Source: Symbiodinium natans
Lineage: Eukaryota > Sar > Dinophyceae > Suessiales > Symbiodiniaceae
Assembly (NCBI GenBank): GCA_905221605.1
Contig: CAJNDS010000846.1
Span: 360,001 to 424,000 of the forward strand
Length of the DNA stretch: 64,000 nucleotides
Reading direction: 5' to 3'
Below, one piece after another: positions 23,164 to 36,226 of this stretch (position 1 is its first letter; each line of letters opens with the position of its first letter). The notes beneath the pieces were generated by a model. The model was not told the origin of the DNA, did not search any database, and saw only the letters and a list, made by a program, of their open reading frames with translations. Position numbers and translations under genes: made by a program.

Positions 23164-23279
23164 ACTAAGAACTCCTTGGGCATTTGAAACTTGCCTCCTG
23201 TGACGAGACCACGCCTGTCTGCATGGGACATCACCCAAACCCTAAAGCCCTGAAACACAAAAGCCTAAAACCCCAAACC

Positions 23280-23545
23280 CTAAAGCCCTAAAGCCCTAAA
23301 GCCCTAAAGCCTGAACCATAAAGCCCTGAAAACCCCAAAGCCTTAAGCCCTAAAACCCTAAAGCCTGAACCCTAAACCCTAAAGGCCTAAAGCCTAAGCC
23401 CCAAAACCCCCAAAACCCCCAAACCCCCAAACCCCCAAACCCCCAAACCCCCAAACCCCTAAAGTCCTAAAGCCTAAACCCCCAAACCCCCAAACCCTAA
23501 ACCCTAAGCCCTAAGCCCTAAACCCTAAACCCTAAACCCTGAGTC
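23280..23545. repeat. Degenerate CCCTAAA array with CCCTAAAG and AAACCCCC blocks
   Basis: Successive blocks of CCCTAAAG, then eight or so AAACCCC-type units, then CCCTAAA: three locally homogenised variants side by side. Confidence 0.93.
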
Positions 23546-23559
23546 TTAGACACTCAACA

Positions 23560-23617
23560 GACTGAACATGTGATTTTCCGGGGCGTGGGCCTCGCCCGGG
23601 CGGCGTGAGTCGGTGGC
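23560..23617 (-). CDS. Candidate exon, unrecognised
   Basis: After an AG|G acceptor at 23618-23619 the minus strand reads ATDSRRPGEAHAPENHMF up to a possible GT donor. It lies between telomere-like arrays like other exons. The function is unknown. Confidence 0.45.
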
Positions 23618-24123
23618 CTGGTGGCTTAAGCGCAGAACTGCAGGGCTTTCGGGGTCTAGAAGGTTTAGGGTTTAGGGTTTAGGGTTTAGGGTTTAGGGTT
23701 TAGGGTTTAGGGTTTAGGGTTTAGGGGTTAGGGGTTTAGGGTTTAGGGTTCAGGGTATAGAGCTTAGGGTTGAATCTGGGTGTGAAGTCTGCGAGTCTAG
23801 GGTTGAGTCTGGGTCTTGCGAGCTGTAGAGACTGAGGGTGCTGAAGCGCGTGGCCTCTTCATGCTCTTCATGCGAGCCCTGAAGCCTAAACCCCTAGGGT
23901 TTGGAGTTGTTTAGCGTTTAGGGTTTAGGAGCGACAGCCCCTGAATTCCCCAAACCTTTGCCGCAGGTGGGTCAACAGCATCAGCCCCTAGATTGGGGCC
24001 CCTAGGTGTCCCTGCCCAGCACAATCCATCCAACTAATTACGAAGAACAAGACTTTAGTGCATGGGGTTGAGGGCCACACACACAAACACTGGCTGTTCC
24101 ATGACAACTCCGCTAGCTAAACT

Positions 24124-24186
24124 TCAGCCCTTCCGGGCGAGAAGAGCAGCCCTCACGTCCTGAAACCCTGCGTGCGCCTTCTTGAC
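24124..24186 (-). CDS. Terminal exon of an unrecognised gene
   Basis: From an AG|G acceptor (24187-24188) the minus strand reads 20 codons, VKKAHAGFQDVRAALLARKG, to a TGA stop. It lies downstream of the PARP gene but the PARP frame already ends at 25010, so it belongs to a different transcript. Confidence 0.5.
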   Translation of the reverse strand, partial: VKKAHAGFQDVRAALLARKG

Positions 24187-24693
24187 CTCCAGTGACCGCC
24201 TGACAGGATGCAAGAAGAGAGGACCAGAGGGAGGGAGGGGGGGTTTTCGGGCTGCTTCGCGCTGCTTCGAGGTTGAGTGTCGGGTTTATCTTTAGGGTCT
24301 TGCTTTGCAGCTTGAGCTCGGATGGCCCTCAAAACCCTCTGAAAAATATATTCCTGAAGCTGATCCCCTTAAACCCAATATGGTAAAAACACAAAATGCC
24401 GCATGGGCCTTCCTAGTGAGGTGTAGGGTAGGCGCAGGCTTCTTGGTCTACGGCATTGTTTTGGATGGTTGATGGATTCAATCGTGCCGGGACTGTCAAA
24501 CCTCATCCTGTCATCATCACTTGAACTTGAAAACCCTGAATATAGGGTGTAGGGTCCAACCTCCTTGAAGGTTCATGCATAGTTTAACCAGCGGTTTCTA
24601 GCGGGTTTGACTGGACGTTGCGGCAGTGACGACTCCAATAGGTTGTTTTGGGGCTTGCTCGGGGTAGGAGACTTGTGGAGGGTGGAACCATGG

Positions 24694-24836
24694 GTTTAGG
24701 GTTTACGGTTTAGTTAGGGGTTTAGGGTTTAGGGTTTAGGCTATAGGCTTTAGGCTTTAGGGTTTAGGGTTTAGGGTTTAGGGTTTAGGGTTTAGGGTTT
24801 AGGGTTTAGGGTTTAGGGTTTAGGGTTTAGGGTTTC
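24694..24836. repeat. Telomere-like array (TTTAGGG)n
   Basis: About 18 units downstream of the PARP gene. No telomere-like repeat occurs between here and 27178. Confidence 0.96.
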
Positions 24837-25009
24837 GGCAGAGGACGATCAGGCGGAGTTAACATTGGGTCATAATCAGGCTCTCTCTCTGCAAGATGCC
24901 AGCTTTTCATGCGCACGGTCAAGTCATCAAGTCAGCTACAGTACGAGTAGCAAGTGCAGTGTTGATTCCGTGTCCTCTGTGGACTCACTACAGGCTCCAC
25001 CTCGGAGGA

Positions 25010-27162
25010 TCAGACCTTAAAATGGATGATCATCTCTGGATAAGCCTGGGCGCCATTGAAAATCACAAACTCTTTGTGCACCTGCGTCTGCGAGGCGCTC
25101 CGAAGCGTGCCGGGGTTGACGATCACAGAGTTTACTCGCCCCTTGGAGACATCCGAGAAGTCTTGCAAGGGCTCCACTTTGATTCCCTTGAGAGGTCCTT
25201 GTGCAAAGTGTGGTAGCCCAAGTAGGAGACGAGTGATGATGATACAGCCGGCCAGCTGCCGCGGTGCCCCGGAGTACTGGAAGGCTTTGCAACTCTGATC
25301 TGTGAAGTAGATGCCCTGGCCATAAAGCCCCTGCTCCCGGGACAAGCGCTCGTCAAAGCCGAAACTTGCAATCAGGTCAATATTCTCTGGCGAGGTGCCA
25401 TGTAGTGCTATGATCTCCTTTGGTGGACTGGACTCAGCACGAGAATGGACAGTGAGGAGGAGCAGCAATAGCAATAGCAATGGCAATAGCAATCGCAACA
25501 GCAATCGCAATAACAATAGCACTAGCAGTAGCAATAGCAATAGCAGTGGGGAAGAATTTAACATTTGTGGATTTGCCACTACTTTTGGTATAACGAATGG
25601 AAGTTCTCATTGATATCATCATCTTTATGGATCTTGGTAAAATAAAGGCTGAAAACAGCATCTCTTCAGAATAGCCCAGTCTCGTTCAGCCCGGGCTCGA
25701 GCTGCGACCATTCGCATGCAGAGAGTGCGCTTGTCACACAGTGAACACGCTTGCCTTCCAACTCCTTCCGCAACTGCTCCTTGCGAAACTCGTAGTTCTT
25801 CCATAGGCGAAGGTTGCGTATGTGCTCCAGCCCAGTAATTGTGATCTGCCTGGCCACATTGCAATCACCATGGTGATCATCGGGGCAAGCCCTGCGAATT
25901 GCAGCTTGCAGCGAGGAAAACAATCCATCCCCCTCCGGAAGCGCCACACGAAAGCCCAGGTCCAGTTGGCGGCCCATTCGCCAGGGCTCCTGCTCTGCTA
26001 GCTTGCTGGCAAACTCTAGTCGAACAGACTGCAACCTGCTGTTCTCTTTCTCCAACTCTGCTACCTTGGCATTTAACTGCTCCCTCTCAGTAAGGTGGGT
26101 CTCGATCTCGCGTTGGAGGCTCTGTTGCTTTGCAAGCATTCTCTGCAGAATTGCTGGAGTAAACTTGTGCTCCCTCCTTATCGGACACCTGCGCTGCGTG
26201 CTCAAGTTCCGCTGGGCCATATTGCGGCAGTCGATGCTGTAAGTGCCCTCCTTCGTCTTGACGAGGAAGGTGCCTGAACCGTTTTCCCCTTTCCATCCTT
26301 CTGCCCAGTGCTTTTCGAGCTCTGCTTGCATCTCCTGACTTACAGGTTGCCAGTCCTCACTGCAGCCATCATCACCGGCCAAGAACTGCCAAATGACCTC
26401 GACACCTGACACATGCTTCTCATTGAAGAGTGGCTGGTCCAGACTGGTCATGGCAATTATTCTCATGGCATTAAAAACCCACATTCCCTCACCTGCGCGC
26501 ACCCACCAGCCCCACAGTGGCAGTGGCGCGCCACCCGGCGCGAAAGCTCTACTGCTGCTGAAAGCATAAGCTACCAAGGGATTTGCGTCGGGCGGGCCTC
26601 CGATGTACCACTTTCCGTTGTTGGGGTCATGGTAGTAGATGGCCACGTCCGCAACATCCGACCCTTCCTGCCTCACTTTCCTGTAAAGGGGCCTCCCATT
26701 ATGCAACTCAGACGACACATAAATGCCCTTGATTCTGTTGCTGACGCTGCATTCGCTGCAGCCAGGAACGTAGATGACAGGTGGTGGAACTTCCGCGCCT
26801 GCATCTTTGGCACTCTGCTGGCTCTCATCATGATGCTGCCGCAGATGCGTCTCCAAAGTTCTGTTGCTGAAGAAGCTGCCACACAGAGTGCACTTGAAGG
26901 GTTGGCTGTGATAAGGGCCAAATAGAAACTTGACCTTCAGCTGAATAGCAAGTTGTTCACACGAGCTGCTCAGCTCATATTTGCAACCCGGCTTGACGAG
27001 CTTGCCCCAACCCTTCCAGCATGCTTGGCAGTACGTCCTCAAAGGTTCTTGACTGCCATCACCCTGGGACCAAACCGAGCTCCCCACTGTGACCAATTGC
27101 TTGGAGACTGCATCCCACTGAAGTGATGCATCCTTTATCCAAGTCCACCATCCACTGCTTTC
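25010..27162 (-). CDS. WWE-domain poly/mono-ADP-ribosyltransferase (PARP), two visible exons
   Basis: Exon 27162-25738 (475 codons, AG|G acceptor at its left in sense) and exon 25417-25010 (135 codons plus TGA) join in phase across a GT-AG intron. In order: a C2H2 finger (Cys91, Cys94, His106, His110); a Trp/Gly-rich block with DPNNGKWYIGG; a WWE domain (about 254-332) ending YSIDCRNMAQRN then CPIRRE; a coiled coil (about 340-395); then the PARP catalytic fold starting with LEHIRNLRLWKNY. The second exon supplies LHGT (His, residue 6 of the exon), YGQGIYF (Tyr 37) and KEFVIFN (Glu 116), so the H-Y-E triad is complete and NAD-dependent ADP-ribose transfer, possibly polymer-forming, is expected. 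WWE domains bind ADP-ribose units. No ATG opens exon 1, so at least one upstream exon is missing, beyond the array at 27178. The exons are long, unlike neighbouring genes. Confidence 0.92.
25455..25553. repeat. Hexanucleotide repeat (GCAATA)n in the PARP intron
   Basis: Tandem AGCAAT-type units with point variants. Read on the minus strand it makes a false poly-leucine leader in front of the catalytic exon. The AG|G acceptor at 25418-25419 places it in the intron. Confidence 0.85.
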
Positions 27163-27177
27163 CTAGGCCAGGACCAT

Positions 27178-27250
27178 GGTTTAGGGTTTAGGGTTTAGGG
27201 TTTAGGGCTTAGGGCTTAGGGTTTAGGGTTTAGGGTTTAGGCTTAGGGTA
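27178..27250. repeat. Telomere-like array abutting the 5' side of the PARP exon
   Basis: TTTAGGG and CTTAGGG units begin about 16 bp upstream, in sense, of the first visible PARP exon, so the preceding intron carries an array. Confidence 0.95.
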
Positions 27251-27536
27251 AATTGCCTTGTCCTCTAAATATTAAAACTTAAAACGCCAAATCACAAAGG
27301 TTGTGGGACACGTTCTAAGTAACGAGCAAGAAGAGGGCCAGATGAGGCCTACTTACTTCGCCTTTGCTTAGCTGCCCCACCTCGCCACACCCTCCCCGAA
27401 ACCCTTCTGATCTTGGAATCGAAGAAGGTCATTAATATATCCAAAAAAACATATGACTAAAGAACATTATGAAGAGTGCTATTGAAAACAACTTCAACAA
27501 TCACCAAAGTTTCCCGGACGGCTGCCCAGCCCGTCT

Positions 27537-30500
27537 TCACGTCTGTGTGGCATCTGCAACACCGAGGATAGGTGCCCATTTGGGCTCTGGCTTGCCGGTG
27601 GCCAAACACGCCTACTTAATGTCAGTATGATTTTTGATACCATGACGAGGGTCTTGTACTTGTTATAGTTGCTGTTCTTATTGTTCTTCTTATCAGTGTT
27701 GCTATGATTGCTATGACTAGTAGCATTAATACCTGTAACACAACACGCACATGCTGTCAAGGAATAGCGGACTCCTGGACTTGATAACAGTTTTGCAAGT
27801 TGCGGTTTCTGAGCCAGATCTTGCAGATGTCATGGACATATCGGAACAATCAGAGACGACAAGAATCCACGCAGCACTGTCTTCCTGCAAACTTGGCAAA
27901 AGCGCTGCAGATCTCAATGCGGATTCTCAACATCATGGGTCCCACCGTTTTGGGTTGTTGCGGGCCCTATATCAAGGACTGGAATTTAAAGGGACACCAA
28001 TTTCAGAAACGCCGACATCCGCAGATCCCGCCATGGCGGAGAAAATGTTGTGTCGGTGTCTTTCGTGCGAGCAGAGACCCTGCTCTGAGATGAAGTACCC
28101 GAAGTATTGAAGCCCCTGAATTTGGAGACCACTGCCATGAAAACATCCATTCTCGGGCCTGAAAACTCATGTTCCTCCTGGGAATCAGTTCAAGTTTGGA
28201 TTCAATCCTAAACCCCCAAAAAAAGACGGGCCTCTGGAAGAGCACCCTGTCTTCTTCGAGGACGCGCGAGGCTCCCTCCTTCGTGGCGTAGTGGACATAT
28301 CCTGAGCTCAGCGAGAATTCAAGCCTTTTGAAGTTTTCGAGGGTATAAGAAGATGTTTATGCTTTAGGGTGGCCAGTATTGAGGCGAGTCTTGTGTTCGT
28401 GTTGAAGATGTTCAGGAGAGACACCTAAACAACGGGACTCCATAGGTCTCTTGATTGTTTTCTTACACAGCAAAGCGGGGATGGAATTGATGGCTACGCG
28501 CAAACCCCGATAAACCCTATGAAGCCCCAAAAAAAGCCTATAAGCACTACCTGAAATCCTACAAGCCCTGTAACTGTAAACCTTGCAAACCCCAAAAACC
28601 CCACAAACCCCATGAAGCAACAATTCAGCCCTAAGCACTTTACCCTCAATTCAACACACCCTGGAGCTCAGAACCTTCAAGGGCCTAAGCACCACGACAG
28701 TTAGCAACCTCGACCTCCTAGTGCAAGAAGACGCGTTTGGGGTTGGGGTTTGGGGTTTAGGGTTTAGGGTTTAGGGTTTAGGGTTTAGGGGATAGGGTTT
28801 AGGGTTTAGGGTTTAGGGTTTAGGGTTCAGGGTTCAGGGCTTCGGGCTGAGTAGGTTTCATCGGGTTGCAGGGCTTCATAGTTGAGAGGGCATAAGGTAA
28901 ATGTGTAGGTGCATGTCAGGAACGCCTGCTGGAGTTTAGTAGAGCTCGGGGAGGCATCACGACGATGGCGCCAAGCAAAAAAGCAGAGCTACCTTTGTCT
29001 CCTCCTGCCCACTTTAGGGTTCAGGGTTTAGGGATTAGGGCTTAGGGTTTAGGGTGACATGAGGTTGCATTTAGTAGCTTTCTACTTGCTGAAGCTCGCA
29101 ACCACCACAAGGACATCAGGCCCTCAGCCTTCAGCCCTGCAGACCGAGATGCCTACTAAGCGCTAAGAAAGTTAGATCCCCTCCTAAACCCTAAACCCTA
29201 AACCCTAAACCCTAAACCCTAAACCCTAAACCCTAAACCCTAAACCCTAAACCCTGAATTTCTACACCCTTAACTCTACACCCTAAACCCCGGCTCCGGT
29301 CTCCATCACTGTTGTGCCCGAGCTCCCCAGTTGGCTTTGTCCCGGTAGACTAAGGCGACCTGGCCAAGGAAGGTCGAGGGCTTTTGGGGTTTAGGGTTTA
29401 GGGTTTAGGGTTTAGGGTTTTAGGGTTTTAGGGTTTTAGGGTTTTAGGGTTTTAGGGTTTTAGGGTTTTAGGGTTTTAGGGTTTTAGGGTTTTAGGGTTT
29501 TAGGGTTTTAGGGTTTTAGTGTTTTAGGGTTTTAGGGTTTTAGGGTTTTAGGGTTTTAGGGTTTTAGGGTTTAGGGTTTTAGGGTTTTAGGGTTTTAGGG
29601 TTTTAGGGTTTTAGGGTTTTAGGGTTTTAGGGTTTTAGGGTTTTAGGGGTTTAGGGTTTTAGAGTTTTAGGGTTTTAGGGTTTTGGGGTTTAGGGGCTTA
29701 GGGTTTAGAACTTAGGGTTTGGGGTTTTGGGGTTTGGGGGTTAGGGTTTCCTGCAACACTCTGCCAAGGAGGATTTCAGGTTTTGGGGGTTTCGGGTTTA
29801 GGATTTAGGGTTTCAGGGTTGTGCAGCTTTAGGGTTTTAGGCCTTTCGGGTTTAGCTTTTTGATAGGGTGTGAGGTTTTGGGGCTTTAGGATTTAGGGTT
29901 TAGGATTTGGTTCCGGGGTTTTAGGGCATTTGAGGGTTGAGAGTTTAAGGCTTTGAGGTTTTTAGGGTTTTAGCGTTAAGGGTTTGGGGTTCGGGAGGGC
30001 CAAGGTTTTGGGGCTTCGGGGTGTTGTTGGGTTTAGGCATGCGCGTCCCGTTCTTTGGAGAGCCTTGAAACCCTCCGAATCTGATGCCTAAGCTTGGGTT
30101 TAGGGTTTGAGGTTTATGGTCCCTGAACCCCTGCGCTCCCAAGTCACCAAACCCCAACCCCGCCACACCCTGAGCCCTAAACCCTACGCCCCGAAACTTT
30201 ACTGCAAATACTCGACCACCCAAACTGCCGAAACCTGACGTACTAACTCGTTCGACCTGCAGCTTCTTCAAAAAGGCTTCCCAACCCAAACCCCAAAATG
30301 TCCCCAAACTCTAAAGTCTCAACCCTACACCCCCCCAAAGCTCCTAAGCCCCAATCCTACAGGAAATTCGACCTGCGACTCCTCCTACGGTAGTTGCTTG
30401 GGGCTTATAGGATGTCGGTTTTGTTCGGCAAGGGCTTGAGGGATCTTCCAGAGAAGCCTTCGTGGAATTTGGGCGCATCTTAGACTCTTAGGTGTACCAG

Positions 30501-33500
30501 GTTGAACCCGAAAAGGTAGTTTAGGGTTTGGGCGATGTAGGGTTTAGGGTTTTGGTGGGGTTCAGGGTTCGGGAATTCGGGTTTGGGGGATTTTTGACAG
30601 CACTGTCTTCCCAAGGGCCGGGCGAGGCCCCACTGGGAGAAGAAATCTCCGATCTCTTCCTCGCTGTCCCTATCGCTGATTCCTCGGTGAGCAGAAGCTT
30701 TCTACACCAAAGCCTCGATTTAGGGTTTAGGGTTTAGGGTTTAGGGTTTAGGGTTTAGGGTATAGGGTTTAGGGTTTAGGGTTTAGGGTTTAGGGTTTAG
30801 GGTTTAGGGTTTAGGGTTTAGGGTTTAGGGTTTAGGGTTTAGGGCAAGCAATAATTATCCCCAAACCCCCCGAAAACCAACAGCAAGCTGAGGCCCGCGG
30901 CCACCCACGAAGATCTTGCAAGGATCCCCCTGCCTCAGTTGAAGGCTTCGGGCTTACAAAGGCATTTAGGGTTTCGGGATGGACAAGCCTTGACTGGATC
31001 TGGATTCTCAAACTCTCACGCGCCACAACTGAAAATAGATCTTTAATTTGGACTTTGAACCTGAATTTCAAAATTTAGGTTTAGGGCTTAATTAGGGTGG
31101 TTCAGGGCTTAAGGGTTCAAGGGTTTGAGGATTTAGGGTGGTGCAGGGGGGGGGGGGCTTTTAGGGGGAAGCTCATGCCTTCAACCCTGTCAGGGGTTTG
31201 AGGATGTAGGGTTGAGGGGGTCCACTAAGGGCTCAAGGGCTGGGGCTTTGGGTTGTGGTAGGGGGCACAGGAGTCGGCGGAGTGAGCTTTGTAGTGATAT
31301 GATCTTTGGACTCCGGGGCTTAGGGGTATTTAGGGTTAGGGTTTAGGGTTTAGGGTTTAGGGTTTAGGGTTTAGGGTTTAGGGTTTAGGGTTTAGGGTTT
31401 AGGGTTTAGGGTTTAGGGTTTAGGGTTTAGGGTTTATGGTTTAGTGTTTAGGGTTTAGGGTTTAGGGTTTAGGGTTTAGGGTTTAGGGTTTAGGGTTTAG
31501 GGTTTAGGGTTTAGGGTTTAGGGTTTAGGGTTTAGGGTTTAGGGTTTAGGGTTTAGGGTTTAGGGCTTGCGGTTCAGGGTTTAGGGTTTAGGGTTTCGAG
31601 TTTGGGGTTAGGGTTTTTTGGTGCAGGGCTTGTATTGCTGCGGGGCTTGTAAAATTCTAGGCTGAGTGTACGCTGCCAAGCAGCCCGTTGTCTCGGCTGC
31701 CGTCCTCAGTTGACAGGCTTTCTGTTCCGGATTCAAGAGTGAGAATTCCGGGCTGGAGCCTGGCCTAAAGCCTAAATACCCCTAAACCCGAAACTCTAAA
31801 CACTAAACCCTAAACCCCAAACCCTTAAATCCAGGGTTCAGGGTTCAGGATTTAGGGTTTAGGGTGTGGAGGTTCAGGGAGTTGGGGACCAAGGGGCTTG
31901 GGATTTCTACCCCTTTAGGAAACCTAAGCCTTAAGCCCTAAACCCCTAAACCCCTAAGCCCTAAACGCGAAACCCTAAACACCAATCCCTAAAACCCCTA
32001 AAACCCCTAAAACCCCTAAAACCCCTAAAACCCCTAAAACCCCTAAAACCCCCCGAAGGTTCTGCAGCTGAAGCTCCCATCCTTTGCGGGCGGCGAAGCT
32101 CATGGTCAGCGGCTTGCTGGCACCCGGGAAATTCTGAGGGTCCTCGGCTTTGGGGGCCGGGGGGGGGGGCGGGGGAGGCCCCTTCTCAAATGGAGGGGCT
32201 GAGGGATCCAGGGTTTAGGGTTTAGGGTTTGGGGTTTAGGGTTTGGGGTTTAGGGTTTAGGGCTCTTCAGGGCTTGAAGCTGAGGGTTGAGCATGTAGTA
32301 GGTTGAGGTTGAAGCCTCTTACGATTGGAGTTCCGAGTCTGGGCTTTGAGGGTTGAGGTTTCTGGTGGGGTGTTCGGGATGTTGACCATTCAGGGTAAGG
32401 CATGTCCCACGCAGCTGATTCGGGATGAGGGCTTTGGGGTTAGGAGTTCGGCGGTGTAGGGCTTCGGGTTCAGGGGGCTTAGGGTTTCGGGGCGCATGGC
32501 GCGAACCAACGGAAACTTGGGTACCCCAAGCAAGCGAGGGTGTCCCCTTCCAAACATGATGATGTAGTGCCCCAATGACAGTTAAGAAGAAAGATTACTT
32601 GTTCCTACATTGGGCCTCACAGAAAGTAAGTAACTAGTATTTTCAACCCACACTGAACGAGCAGCCGTAGACCCTTCTTAACTGTGTCCAGGTAAGTGCC
32701 AGGTCCTAGGTCTTCGGGCTTATTGGGGTTCAGGAGTTAACTTCAAGACCGACGAAGGACGACGACGGCACAATCTGCGTCGGCGGCGAATCTGAAGGTG
32801 ACCTAGGTCCAAGGCAAAATGAGGGTTTCGGGTTAAGGTTGAGAAACTCTAGCGCGAAACCCAAACCCCGCACATAGTCCGACCTGGTACTCTAACATTC
32901 TCCTGAAGGTTTGCTGGTTGCCTCGGCCCGTTGGACCTCCGCCCCGTCCTCCGTCCCCAGGTAAATACAAGGTATACCCTTCAACCATCGGTATAAACCT
33001 ATTGCACCAAAAGTAAACTACAAGTTAACAGAGGAGGAAATCGAACACGGTCGTAAGAGTAGGCTGCCGAAAACCGAAAGTTTGTTTTTTGGGGTTTTGG
33101 TTTGAGAACCCTGCGCTATCAGTCGTTGGGGCTCCACCACCCTAACCTCTAAAAGAGGCCGCCTTATGGCGGGATCACTTAGCTGTACATGAGCATGAGC
33201 CGCGGAACCCTGAACACGCAAGGCCGAGGCGAGGGCGGAGTGATAGCAGGGGGGGGGTTTAAGGTTTAGGGTTTAGGATTTAGGGCTTAGGGTTTAGGGC
33301 GTACGGTTTAAGGCTTAGGGTCTATAGGCTTATGTGATAGGGTGTAGAGGGTTCAGGGTTCAGGGTTCAGGGTTCAGGGTTCTTTCAACTCAGCGTGCGC
33401 GCCTGGGTGCTTCTAGCACTAACGCACTCCCCTCATCGAAACACCCATCCCCTACACTAAACTACCCAAGACCCACACACAACAGGGAACAACAAACTAT

Positions 33501-36186
33501 TAGGTAGTTGCATGGCCCCTTAGTATCGGCCCTTCAACGGCACCCCTTATAGACCCTTATATACCCTATACAACCAAGAGCCCATACTTCAGAACCCCTT
33601 TAAGGGAGGTAAGGGACCTGATGGCCCATGAAACTGGGACCATATTGAGGGCCCATGAAACTACCCGAAACGGCCCCAGGGCCTGCTAAGCCCCAAGCGC
33701 ACCGAGTGTTCAGGGTGTAGGGGGGTACCCCCGACCCGGCACAAGAAGCAAGCTCAGCCGAGAACGCTGCACAGACGGAGTTCTCAGAAGTGCGGCGTCC
33801 ACAGGTGCTGAAAAGATGGGTCAACCCAAAACCTGGACCTTTGTATTATTAAGTATCTATGCAGAACGAGCCGTAACAAGCCCAGCTCCAATACTATCGA
33901 TGACCAGGGTTTTAGATCTTACTTTTCACAACGGCTCGAGTCTGATGCTTCAGGCAGGAGGCGAAGGCGTATGGCGCCTTCTTCACTTCTGCCCCTTCCT
34001 TCCAGAAAATGGCCGTGAGAGAAGGCGTGGGCGTGGGCGGGGGTGACAACTCGTTCAGCTTCGTGGGTCATTAACAAAGTTAGGGTTTAAAGTAGGGTTT
34101 GGGGTTTAGGGTAACAGGCCCATGGCTGGCCAACAAACCGACGAAAGTAACGTGGCTCTGTCCTTGGGTGGGCAGACGATCACGTTCTCCACGTGCCCGT
34201 ACCTTGGATGTACGAGACATGGAGCCTTTACCAGATCATCCTGTAAACCCGAACCAGCCTAAGTCCGGGGTGTGGGGGGGGAGCTGGGGGGTTCAGGGAT
34301 AGGGTGATCCAGGAGTGCCCAGACGATACCAAGCAGCTCGGAAGTATAGATTCCACACCTACATGGTCAGTTCTCAAAAATACAAGTTATGGTCCCTGAT
34401 TGAGTACCCGAAAATATTTGGGGCCGCCTTATTATAATACGAACCCCAAAAGCACCATAATTTAGAGAAGTAGCCATATAACTCTAGACGCCAAGCGATC
34501 AGCCGAACCCTAAACCCTAAACTCTAAACTCTAAACTCCAAACCCTAAACCCTAAACCCTCGACCCTCAACGCTAAACTCTAAACCCTAAAACCCCTAAA
34601 CCCATGAGCCTTCCATGAAGCGGCGCCTAGTCCCCTCAAATTCCCCAGGGCCCAGAGGGTCGGCCAATGCCCCAAGTTCACGGGGTTTAGTGTTTAAAGG
34701 TAGAAGGCTTAAAGGCAGAAGGTTTAAAGGTAGAAGGTTTAGGGTTTAGGGTTTAAAGGTAGAAGGCTTAAAGGCAGAAGGTTTAAAGGTAGAAGTTTAG
34801 GGTTTAGGGTTTAAAGGTAGAAGGCTTAAAGGCAGAAGGTTTCTCGGTAGAAGGTTTGGGGTTTAGGGTTTAGGATTTAGAGTTTAGGGTTTAGCGTCTG
34901 AATGCGTGCAGATTCCTTGGAAGGTATTGGGCTTCGGCTCTCCGCGTAAACCCTCACCCCGTGAACCTTAAAGCCTTTGAGCCCTAAACCCTGTAGGGGT
35001 TTAGGCTTTAGGGCTTAGGGCTTAGGGTGAACCCTGTACACATAGTTGCTAAAGCTGTAAACCCTTAAAGCCCAAAACGCTCAAGCCCTAAACCGCCCTG
35101 AAACCTTAAACCCAAACCTGAAGCATCTATAAACCCTAAAACTCCAAATCTATAAACCGCATAAGTCCGGCAAAGCCAAAAGCAACAAAGACCCGACACA
35201 CCCTAGACCAAAGACCCTTTTTAAAGCCTTTAACAAAGACCAATTGAAAGACCCTGAACCCTGAACCCTGAACCCTGAACCCTAAACCCTAAACCCTAAA
35301 CCCAAACCCTAAACCCTAAACCCTAACCCCCCCCCCCCCCCGAACCCTAAACAGCCCAAACCCTATACCCTAACCCCTCAACCCTCAACCCTAAACCCTA
35401 ATCAAGGCCGAGCCGCTTCGAGAAGTGCTGGCCCAGCGCTTGCCTCGGTGGTGCGGCCGCGTGGGCGTTGGAGGGCCGATCTTTCGGGGCTTTAGGGGCG
35501 TTAGGGTTTAGGGTTTAGGGTTGGGGGTTTAGGGTTTGGGGTTTAGGGTTTGGGGTTTAGGGTTTGGGATTTAGGGTTTGGGGTTTAGGGTTTGGGGTGT
35601 AGGGTTTGGGGTGTAGGGTTTGGGGTGTAGGGCTCGGGATTTGAGGTTTAAGATTTCAACCCTTGCTGGGAGGTTCAGGTTTTTGGGTGAAGGGCACTGC
35701 TCAAAGCCGAAAGCCTTTTGATCTGGCGCCTCAAAATTGCATCCCAGCACCCTAAAGTTCCTGAAGCCTGAACCCGACAGAAAAAATAAACTTGCAGGCT
35801 TCCTAAACCCTAAAGCCTAAAGCCCGATAAAGTCCATAAACCCTAAACCCTAAACCCTAAACCCTAAACCCTAAACCCTAAACCCTAAACCCTAAACCCT
35901 AAACCCTAAACCCTCAACCCTCAACCCTCAACCCTAAACCCTAAACCCTAAACCCTAAACCCTAAACCCTAAACCCTAAACCCTAAACCCCAACCCCTGA
36001 ACCCTAAGCCCTGAACCCTCGCTCAACCCCCAGTGCACCCACCCTGCCCTTCTTGATGGGCCTGTGGGCCTACCGGGTGACGGGGTCTCAGAGCGTACTG
36101 CGCTGCATAACCCCCAAAGGCCGTAAACACTAGTTCAAAGCCCACTTACCCGAAACCCTGGCCCTCAACCAAGACCGATGGGCCAG

Positions 36187-36226
<40 letters not shown>

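Noticed and set aside
25434-25579. Poly-leucine or Ile-Ala leader before the PARP catalytic exon, which could look like a signal peptide
   Set aside because: It comes from the GCAATA hexanucleotide repeat. The AG|G acceptor at 25418 and the domain join place it in the intron.
27726-28110. 119-residue plus-strand ORF and its minus-strand shadows
   Set aside because: The region lies in the last introns of the RRM gene. The ORF has no domain and no matching splice signals, so chance is more likely.
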